Origin: Propionibacteriaceae bacterium
GTDB taxonomy: Bacteria; Actinomycetota; Actinomycetes; Propionibacteriales; Propionibacteriaceae
Direction of reading: 5' to 3'
DNA: 5,461 nucleotides
Assembly: GCA_003158895.1 (NCBI GenBank)
Contig: PMLO01000145.1
Coordinates: forward strand, 869-6,329
The notes below the pieces were generated by a model. It saw nothing but the letters and a program-made list of their open reading frames with translations, did not search any database and was not told the DNA's origin. The position numbers were made by a program, and so were the translations under genes. Shown one piece after another: positions 1-5,461 of the stretch. Within the stretch, counting starts at the first letter, position 1; the number at the start of each line of letters is the position of its first letter.

Positions 1-857
1 ACTTCACCGGCATCGACATCGCGATCTTCTCCGCCGGCGCGACGATGTCGGCGATCTACGCGCCGCAGGTTGCCGAGGCCGGCGCGATCGTGGTCGACAA
101 CTCGTCCGCCTGGCGCAAGGACCCGGACGTACCGCTCGTGGTCTCCGAGGTGAACCCCGGCGACACGCTCAACCCCCCCAAGGGCATCATCGCGAACCCG
201 AACTGTACGACGATGGCCGCGATGCCGGTTCTCAAGCCGCTGCACGACGAGGCGACGCTGACCCGGCTGATCGTCGCCACGTACCAAGCCGTCTCAGGTT
301 CCGGGGTCAAGGGCGTCGCGGCGCTCACCGACCAGATCGCCGCCGCCGGTGACGCGTCGGGGCTGGCGATCGACGGCGATGCGGTGCCGCTGGGCGACCC
401 CGCTCCGTACGTGCTCCCGATCGCCTACAACGTCATCGCCTACGCGGGGAAGCTTGTCGACGACGGCACGGGCGAGACCGACGAGGAGCAGAAGCTCCGC
501 CACGAGTCGCGCAAGATCCTCCACATCCCTGGCCTGGCCGTCGCCGGCACGTGCGTGCGCGTCCCGGTCTACTCCGGCCACTCGCTGGCGATCCACGCCG
601 AGTTCGCTCATCCGATCACGCCCGAGCGCGCGACCGAGCTGCTGAAGGCTGCGCCGGGCGTCGAGCTCACCGACGTGCCGAACCCGCGCTACGCCGCCGG
701 CAAGGACCCGTCGTACGTAGGCCGGATCCGCGCCGACCAGTCCGTACCGGACGGCAAGGGCCTCGTCTTCTTCGTCTCGAACGACAACCTCCGCAAGGGT
801 GCCGCGCTCAACGCGATCCAGATCGCCGAGATCCTCGCCGGCAGGATCACGCGATGA
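1..857 (+). CDS. asd: Aspartate-semialdehyde dehydrogenase, 5' end cut by window edge
   Basis: This enzyme reduces L-aspartyl-4-phosphate to aspartate-4-semialdehyde with NADPH in the cytosol, the branch step to lysine/diaminopimelate, threonine and methionine. The frame is already open at base 3, so the ATG at base 45 is internal and the true start lies upstream; 284 residues are visible of about 340-350 usual for the family, so the N-terminal dinucleotide-binding glycine motif is missing. Visible family marks, counted from the first full codon: DNSSAWR, the catalytic cysteine C68 in NPNCTT (codon at 204-206), the YQAVSGSG segment with Q95, the substrate-binding R186 and catalytic-base H193 in VRVPVYSGHS, and the C-terminal GAALNAIQIAE helix. 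The residue roles come from family knowledge. The stop overlaps the proC start by four bases. An aspartokinase gene (lysC) often lies upstream in actinobacteria but is outside the window. Confidence 0.96.
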   Translation, partial: FTGIDIAIFSAGATMSAIYAPQVAEAGAIVVDNSSAWRKDPDVPLVVSEVNPGDTLNPPKGIIANPNCTTMAAMPVLKPLHDEATLTRLIVATYQAVSGSGVKGVAALTDQIAAAGDASGLAIDGDAVPLGDPAPYVLPIAYNVIAYAGKLVDDGTGETDEEQKLRHESRKILHIPGLAVAGTCVRVPVYSGHSLAIHAEFAHPITPERATELLKAAPGVELTDVPNPRYAAGKDPSYVGRIRADQSVPDGKGLVFFVSNDNLRKGAALNAIQIAEILAGRITR

Positions 858-1663
858 TCGCGCTGCTCGGCGTCGGCATGATGGGGGAGAACCTCCTCGC
901 AGGACTGCTGGCGAGCGGGATCGCGGCCGACCAGATCGTCGGGACCGACCTTCGACCTGAGCGGCAGCGCGAGATCACCGCGACGTACGGCATCAAGGTC
1001 GTCGGCGACAACACCGACGCCGTCGCCGGAGCCGACACGGTTGTGGTCATCGTCAAGCCGTACGACGTCGCGGCCGCGCTCGACGGCATCTCCGGCGCGC
1101 TGGCGCCCGGCGCGCTCGTCATCTCCCTGGCGGCCGGCGTCGAGCTCGCCGTCCTCGAGGCGCACGTACCGTCCGGCACCCCTGTCGTACGCGTCATGCC
1201 GAACACGCCCGCATCCGTCGGCGAGGGCATGTCGGCCATCGCCGGCGGGACGTCCGCAACCGCTGACCACCTCACCCGTACCGCCGACCTGCTCGGCGCG
1301 GTCGGCCGCGTCGTCACCGTGCCCGAGAAGCACCTGGACGCCGTCACGGCCGTCTCCGGCTCAGGACCGGCCTATGTCATGTACGTGGCCGAGGCCATGA
1401 TCGACGCCGGGGTCCTGCTCGGGCTGCCCCGCGACATCGCGACCACACTCGCGACCCAGACCCTGTACGGATCGGCGAAGCTGCTGCGCGACTCGGGCAC
1501 CCACCCCGCGGTGCTGCGCGAGAACGTCACGTCGCCGGGCGGTACGACGGCAGCCGCGCTCCGTACGCTCGACGATCACGGCGTGAAGGCCGCGTTCATC
1601 GCCGCCATGGAAGCCTGCCGCGACCGCAGCCAGGAGCTGGCCGCCCAGGCGCGTGGGCACTGA
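854..1663 (+). CDS. proC: Pyrroline-5-carboxylate reductase
   Basis: This enzyme makes L-proline from 1-pyrroline-5-carboxylate with NAD(P)H, the last step of proline synthesis, in the cytosol; family members are usually oligomeric. The 269-residue length is typical. Visible marks: N-terminal Rossmann glycine motif GVGMMG (residues 6-11), VKPYD (67-71) after the fourth strand region, MPNTPA (115-120), the SGSGPAY helix start (168-174) and the C-terminal family signature NVTSPGGTTAAAL (224-236). The start is the ATG at 854, because translation from there begins directly with the Rossmann strand. An AGGA at 843-846, inside asd, sits seven bases upstream as a plausible ribosome binding site. The frame stays open back to 551, but that upstream part is arginine-rich shadow of asd. 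The ATGA overlap with asd implies translational coupling and a shared mRNA. Confidence 0.97.
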   Translation: MIALLGVGMMGENLLAGLLASGIAADQIVGTDLRPERQREITATYGIKVVGDNTDAVAGADTVVVIVKPYDVAAALDGISGALAPGALVISLAAGVELAVLEAHVPSGTPVVRVMPNTPASVGEGMSAIAGGTSATADHLTRTADLLGAVGRVVTVPEKHLDAVTAVSGSGPAYVMYVAEAMIDAGVLLGLPRDIATTLATQTLYGSAKLLRDSGTHPAVLRENVTSPGGTTAAALRTLDDHGVKAAFIAAMEACRDRSQELAAQARGH

Positions 1664-1681
1664 GCCACAGGCTCGTCTGGA

Positions 1682-1694
1682 TACGATGACCCCA
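1682..1694 (+). promoter_or_regulatory. Candidate -10 element for a leaderless transcript
   Basis: TACGAT at 1682-1687 matches the actinobacterial -10 consensus TANNNT. Its last T lies seven bases before the A of the ATG at 1694, which puts the expected transcription start on the start codon itself. No Shine-Dalgarno sequence precedes that ATG. A weak partial -35 (CTGAGC, 1660-1665) lies 16 bases upstream, over the proC stop. This is an inference from spacing only. Confidence 0.45.
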
Positions 1695-2218
1695 TGGCGC
1701 AGGAGCTGGTGGTCGGCTACAACCCGCTTCCCGCGGCGGAGCGGGTGGCGCATTACCAAGGGCTCGTACGGTCGCGCCTGATCTGGCTCGGCATCGGCGT
1801 CGTGCTGCTCTTGCTCCTGTGGTTCTGGCTGCGTGACCAGATGGACACCGCCCAGACGATCTGGATGTTCGTCATCGGGCTCGCGTTCTCCGGCATCTGG
1901 CTCGTCCTCGCGATCGTGCTCTACTTCGGCGCGAAGCGCGGGCTCGACAGGATCAACGCGGCGCAGGGGTACGCGGTCAAGGTCGACCCGCAGGGAATCG
2001 AGGTCGCCGGCAAGGCGGTGGCGTGGCCGGACGTGGCAGGCATCGCGACCGTACGCACCCTGGCGGGCCAGCCGAGGCTCACGTTGCGCGACACGACCGG
2101 CGCGACAACCTCCGTACCGATCACATTCCTCGACACGCTTCCCGGCACCCTCGACTCCGCGATCCGCGCCTATTCGCGCGGTAGCCAGTGGATCGACACG
2201 TCGAAACTCGGCAACTGA
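1694..2218 (+). CDS. Small two-helix membrane protein with C-terminal cytosolic domain, function unknown
   Basis: I do not recognise a specific family. The 174-residue protein has a short basic N-terminus, two strong hydrophobic helices at about residues 29-46 and 56-79 (a hairpin), then a soluble domain at about 80-165. That domain begins KRGLDRIN and continues as alternating strands (VDPQGIEVAGKAVAWPDVAG, then LTLRDTTG, then VPITFLDTLP) and a final helix (LDSAIRAYSRG). The layout, with the aromatic-Pro-Asp-Val turn after a strand, resembles bacterial PH-like or YcxB-type membrane proteins, but that is an analogy from pattern only. The positive charge after helix two suggests both termini face the cytosol. 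It starts 30 bases after proC, without a ribosome binding site but with a leaderless-type -10, so it may be transcribed separately from proC. Codon choice matches its neighbours, so it looks like a real gene. Confidence 0.8.
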   Translation: MAQELVVGYNPLPAAERVAHYQGLVRSRLIWLGIGVVLLLLLWFWLRDQMDTAQTIWMFVIGLAFSGIWLVLAIVLYFGAKRGLDRINAAQGYAVKVDPQGIEVAGKAVAWPDVAGIATVRTLAGQPRLTLRDTTGATTSVPITFLDTLPGTLDSAIRAYSRGSQWIDTSKLGN

Positions 2219-2297
2219 GGATCACCTCGCACCCAAACGCCCCGCGGCACCAATGGTCATGAAAGACTGACCGGGTCCAACGAACACAGGAGCTGAC
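2219..2297 (+). promoter_or_regulatory. Leader region of fbaA: ribosome binding site and small inverted repeat
   Basis: This short gap probably carries the fbaA promoter, because fbaA is unrelated to the gene before it, but I see no convincing -35/-10 pair. An inverted repeat GGTCA/TGACC (2255-2259 and 2268-2272, loop of 8) lies 25 bases before the start codon. AGGAG at 2288-2292, five bases before the ATG, is a strong ribosome binding site and fixes the start. Confidence 0.5.
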
Positions 2298-3323
<1,026 letters not shown>

Positions 3324-3342
3324 CGCTCAGCCAGTACGCATC

Positions 3343-3379
3343 TCGCGTGGCCGGTCCCCCTCGGGGGCCGGTCACGTGG
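3343..3379 (+). terminator. Long hairpin in the convergent gap, probable terminator of fbaA
   Basis: Bases 3343-3359 pair with 3363-3379 around a 3-base loop (CTC), giving 17 pairs, four of them G-U type (3355/3367, 3350/3372, 3345/3377, 3343/3379). The core is CCGGTCCCC with GGGGGCCGG. The wobble pairs form only in the plus-strand RNA and become A-C mismatches in the minus-strand RNA, so it serves fbaA better than the convergent gene. No real U-tract follows (only GTTTCC), as is common for terminators in high-GC actinobacteria. Its right arm overlaps the stop codon of the convergent gene. Confidence 0.65.
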
Positions 3380-4376
3380 CGTTTCCGGGGCGGAGCCGTA
3401 CCGCGACGGCCGCCACGCGGCTGCGCACGGCCCCGATGACCACCGCGCGTCCTGACCAGGCGAGATAGCGCTCGTACAGCTTCAGCGACACCCAGCACCC
3501 GGCGAGTGCGTACATGATGCCGAGGATGACGTCGAAGACGTAGTGCTCGCCCAGGTAGACGACGCCGAACCACATCACCAGCGGGTAGATCGCCGTCCAG
3601 CCGGCACGTTTCCAACCGAAGGCAACGATGAGGAACACGCACGCGATGAGCGGGAATGCGGCGTGGAGCGACGGGACCGCGGCGACGTTGTTCGGGGAGA
3701 CGGCCGCATCGACCGCCGAGAAGTTCTTGACGCCCATGGCCTTCGCGACCTCGCCGGAGATCCGTACGAACGAGCCGCCGAGCAGGTTCTTCTGCGCGGC
3801 CATCCACGGCGGGGCCGCGGGGTACATGGCGAAGGTGATGACACCGGCCAGGGTGGTGCCGACGATGGCCCACTCGAAGGGCCAGAAGAACCGAGGACGC
3901 CAGCGCCACAGCACGAGGCTGACGATCACGGGCAGCAGGAAGTGCATCAGGTAGAGCCCGAAGAAGACGAAGTCGTACCAGCTCACGTGCCCGCGCCACA
4001 GGTGCGCTTGCAACCACACCGTCGGCACGGTTCCGTGGAACAGCCACTTGTCCACGTCGAGCTGAGGCAGGAAGTGCACGCTGGTGTTGATCTTGTCGGC
4101 CCAGCCGCGCATCGCGTCGAACACGATCAGCGCGGCCATGAGCGGCGCGAACCGTACGAGCATCTGGCGGGTCATCCCCAGCACTGCTCCGCTGACCACG
4201 AGGACCACCATGAGCGTGTCCGGCTCCCAGAACGTGTGCTCCACGAGGAGAAGGACCACTATCCCGCCCAGGACCAGGATGCGTACGGTCCGGCTGAGCC
4301 GTACGCCCTTGGGGCGGCGGGCAACTGCCTCTGACCCCGTGGGGACGGTTGCAACGACTTCTCTCGTCAAGGCCAT
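3372..4376 (-). CDS. PAP2-superfamily / inositol-phosphorylceramide-synthase-like membrane protein
   Basis: This is probably a lipid phosphatase or phosphotransferase with its active site at the outer membrane face. From the ATG at 4376 it has 334 residues, with a basic N-terminus and about eight hydrophobic helices (about 31-49, 54-72, 77-91, 136-157, 169-185, 240-255, 261-274, 278-297). Active-site marks are YPAAPPW (185-191), PSLHAAFP (235-242, histidine H238) and GEHYVFDVILG (276-286, H278 and D282). These correspond to the second and third PAP2 motifs. The classical first motif (K, six residues, RP) is not seen, which favours the Aur1/PAP2_3-like branch over ordinary phosphatidate phosphatases. 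FDAMRGWAD (86-94) is typical of the actinobacterial members I recall. The substrate cannot be told from sequence. The start is uncertain: GGAGG lies one base before the ATG but seven before an in-frame TTG at 4370, and the frame is also open to a TTG at 4397. It is divergent from the lipoprotein gene and convergent with fbaA. Confidence 0.88.
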   Translation of the reverse strand: MALTREVVATVPTGSEAVARRPKGVRLSRTVRILVLGGIVVLLLVEHTFWEPDTLMVVLVVSGAVLGMTRQMLVRFAPLMAALIVFDAMRGWADKINTSVHFLPQLDVDKWLFHGTVPTVWLQAHLWRGHVSWYDFVFFGLYLMHFLLPVIVSLVLWRWRPRFFWPFEWAIVGTTLAGVITFAMYPAAPPWMAAQKNLLGGSFVRISGEVAKAMGVKNFSAVDAAVSPNNVAAVPSLHAAFPLIACVFLIVAFGWKRAGWTAIYPLVMWFGVVYLGEHYVFDVILGIMYALAGCWVSLKLYERYLAWSGRAVVIGAVRSRVAAVAVRLRPGNAT

Positions 4377-4377
4377 T

Positions 4378-4382
4378 CCTCC
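4378..4382 (-). promoter_or_regulatory. Shine-Dalgarno GGAGG that bears on the PAP2-like gene's start
   Basis: On the minus strand GGAGG is followed by one base and then ATG (4376-4374), which is too close for normal initiation. It is followed by seven bases and then an in-frame TTG (4370-4368), which is ideal. The real protein may therefore start at the TTG, two residues shorter than called. Confidence 0.5.
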
Positions 4383-4515
4383 ACCCGAGTCCGTCAACTC
4401 ATGGTTCGACTGTCCAAAACCTGTGCTTTACCCGTGAGTCGACTTTCGAACCGCTCAGGCATCTCTTTGCACGGATCGCCTCGCGCGGAAGCGCGGCCTC
4501 GTAGTGTCTGGGGCC

Positions 4516-4521
4516 AGGAGG
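4516..4521 (+). promoter_or_regulatory. Perfect Shine-Dalgarno AGGAGG of the lipoprotein gene
   Basis: AGGAGG lies eight bases before the ATG at 4530. It is the strongest ribosome binding site in the window and fixes the start of a gene whose end is outside the window. Confidence 0.75.
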
Positions 4522-4529
4522 CACCCCCA

Positions 4530-5461
4530 ATGGACTCTCCCGCCAGCAGGTCGTCGGTACGGAGATGCTGCATCTGCGCCCTCGTACCGCTCGCATGCCT
4601 CATGCTCCTGCTCGGCGCGTGCGTGCAACAGGGCGGGGACTGGAGAGAGGCGATCGCCTCGCCAGTCCCGACCAGCAGCGCCGGGTGCGGGCTCCAGGAG
4701 CTTCCGGCGTCATGGCAGGCGGCGCTGAAGCCGACGACCCTCACATCCGCCAACGATCTGGTCCTCGCGATGCGCGATGCGGCGTCGGGACGAGCATTGT
4801 ACGTGGGGGCGCGGTCGACGGTGATCCTCACCGCACCAGGCGCGGAGCCGCGAGTGGTCTTCCAGCTCCTCGCGCCTGAGCAGGTCTGGCGGGCCATGAT
4901 CGACGGCGACTGGATCGTCGTGCTCGCGTTCGACGACGTCGGCGGGACCAAGGTTCACGCGCGCCGGCTCGACGGTGAGCCGTTCTTGCTTCCGCTGCGC
5001 GAGGAGAACGACCATGTGGCCGCGCCGTCCGCCCTCGTGAGCAACGGAACGCTGTTCGTCTCTGTGATCCCGGATCCCAGCACCAAGGCCGAGGTGGCGA
5101 TCGCCGTGAACCTCGCGACGGGCGCTCATGCCGATCTGATGGTCCCGTACAGCACGCTGTCCTTCCTGAGGTGGAACGACACCGTGGTTCTCGCTCAAAG
5201 CATCACCGACATCCCGGGGAAGATCACCGCGCTCAACCCGGACACCCTCGCTCCGGTCGAGGTCCCGGCTGTTCTCGCGGGTCTCGGTGATGCGGTCTCC
5301 GTGGCATCGGACGGGACCACTGCGGCGTGGTCGCCCCCCACGTCCCCGGGGCTGACCGTGGCGCGTCAGGGGTGGTCGACGGCGCGGAACTACCTGCTGC
5401 CCGGCGATCGGGTCGAGCAGATCAGCGTCTGGGGCCGCTACCTGGTGGCGCTGTCCGGCCG
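4530..5461 (+). CDS. Lipoprotein with possible beta-propeller-like repeats, 3' end cut by window edge
   Basis: The frame from the ATG at 4530 is open for 310 codons to the window edge without a stop, so the C-terminus is missing. The N-terminus is a lipoprotein signal peptide: basic RSSVRR (7-12), a hydrophobic stretch (about 14-28) and the lipobox LGAC with the predicted lipidated cysteine at C31 (codon 4620-4622). A short Ser/Pro/Thr linker follows (about 44-51). The mature part should sit outside the cell, anchored to the membrane. It has loosely repeated stretches of about 40 residues, such as DGDWIVVLAF...RLDGE (125-150), SNGTLFVSVI...NLATG (171-198), WNDTVVLAQS...LNPDTL (215-240) and SDGTTAAW (260-267). 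These resemble blades of a beta-propeller, an inference from spacing only. I do not recognise the family. It carries more minor codons (CGA, AGA, GGA, TCA, TTG) than fbaA, and no CGTACG. The perfect AGGAGG and the signal peptide make the start secure. Confidence 0.82.
   Translation, partial: MDSPASRSSVRRCCICALVPLACLMLLLGACVQQGGDWREAIASPVPTSSAGCGLQELPASWQAALKPTTLTSANDLVLAMRDAASGRALYVGARSTVILTAPGAEPRVVFQLLAPEQVWRAMIDGDWIVVLAFDDVGGTKVHARRLDGEPFLLPLREENDHVAAPSALVSNGTLFVSVIPDPSTKAEVAIAVNLATGAHADLMVPYSTLSFLRWNDTVVLAQSITDIPGKITALNPDTLAPVEVPAVLAGLGDAVSVASDGTTAAWSPPTSPGLTVARQGWSTARNYLLPGDRVEQISVWGRYLVALSG

Larger units (their letters stand above)
4377..4529. promoter_or_regulatory. Divergent intergenic region between PAP2-like and lipoprotein genes
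   Basis: These 153 bases must hold promoters for both flanking genes. Toward the lipoprotein gene, TAGTGT (4502-4507) fits TANNNT, would start RNA near 4514, and lies just before AGGAGG; no good -35 accompanies it. Toward the PAP2-like gene only a weak TAAAGC (minus strand, 4430-4425) is seen. A 7-base inverted repeat, GGTTCGA (4403-4409) and TCGAACC (4446-4452), lies between them and could be an operator. A small CGCGC-GGAA-GCGCG hairpin is at 4482-4495. Confidence 0.45.

Noticed and set aside
45..47. ATG at 45 as the start of asd
   Set aside because: The frame is open to the window edge with matching dehydrogenase sequence (FTGIDIAIFSAGAT) before it, and the family needs about 60 more N-terminal residues.
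551..853. N-terminal extension of the proC frame by about 100 residues
   Set aside because: The extension is arginine-rich and lies inside asd in another frame; the ProC Rossmann strand begins right at the 854 ATG.
3543..4334. 263-residue plus-strand frame opposite the PAP2-like gene
   Set aside because: Its composition is almost entirely His/Glu/Arg/Asp, typical of an antisense shadow, while the minus strand has conserved motifs and membrane helices.
4403..4452. GGTTCGA sequences resembling a tRNA T-arm
   Set aside because: No five-base stem flanks either copy and no acceptor or anticodon stem can be drawn on either strand.
4482..4495. CGCGC-GGAA-GCGCG hairpin upstream of the lipoprotein gene
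   Set aside because: It has only five pairs in GC-rich DNA, lies upstream of the likely transcription start and has no U-tract; probably chance.
4394..5198. Two minus-strand frames (4394-4951 and 4710-5198) opposite the lipoprotein gene
   Set aside because: They overlap each other and the lipoprotein frame, have no recognisable motif, and the plus frame has a perfect ribosome binding site and signal peptide.

Overview
The window looks like ordinary chromosome of a high-GC Gram-positive bacterium (Actinomycetota). The evidence is a GC content of roughly two thirds (estimated by eye), G/C-ending codons, a Gram-positive-type aspartate-semialdehyde dehydrogenase, a class II fructose-bisphosphate aldolase, and a PAP2/inositol-phosphorylceramide-synthase-like membrane protein of the kind found in actinobacteria. 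A Nocardioides/Aeromicrobium-type actinobacterium would fit, but that is an impression and not a proof. No mobile element, CRISPR array, rRNA, tRNA or phage gene was found.

Layout, left to right. Bases 1-857 (+) are the C-terminal five sixths of aspartate-semialdehyde dehydrogenase (asd), cut by the left edge. Its stop overlaps the start of proC (854-1663, +, pyrroline-5-carboxylate reductase) in an ATGA junction, so the two amino-acid biosynthesis genes are probably co-transcribed. Next is a small two-helix membrane protein of unknown function (1694-2218, +), whose start sits where a leaderless transcript would begin. After a 79-base gap comes fbaA (2298-3323, +, class II fructose-bisphosphate aldolase). 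A strong hairpin follows it in the short convergent gap. The opposite strand carries a polytopic PAP2-superfamily protein (3372-4376, -). A 153-base divergent intergenic region separates it from a lipoprotein gene (4530 to the right edge, +). That last frame has no stop inside the window, so an ORF list requiring a stop would miss it. It was read codon by codon and is open for 310 codons.

How the genes relate. asd and proC share only amino-acid biosynthesis: asd is in the aspartate family pathway (lysine, threonine, methionine, diaminopimelate) and proC makes proline. fbaA is central glycolysis/gluconeogenesis and looks like its own transcription unit. The PAP2-like protein probably acts on a membrane phospholipid or phosphosphingolipid. 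The divergent lipoprotein may share its regulatory region but has no evident pathway link.

No new biological system was found. The most interesting signals are a marked excess of the palindrome CGTACG and of GTAC, with valine GTA codons almost confined to GTA-C contexts; a likely leaderless promoter at 1682-1694; and the truncated lipoprotein with propeller-like repeats.
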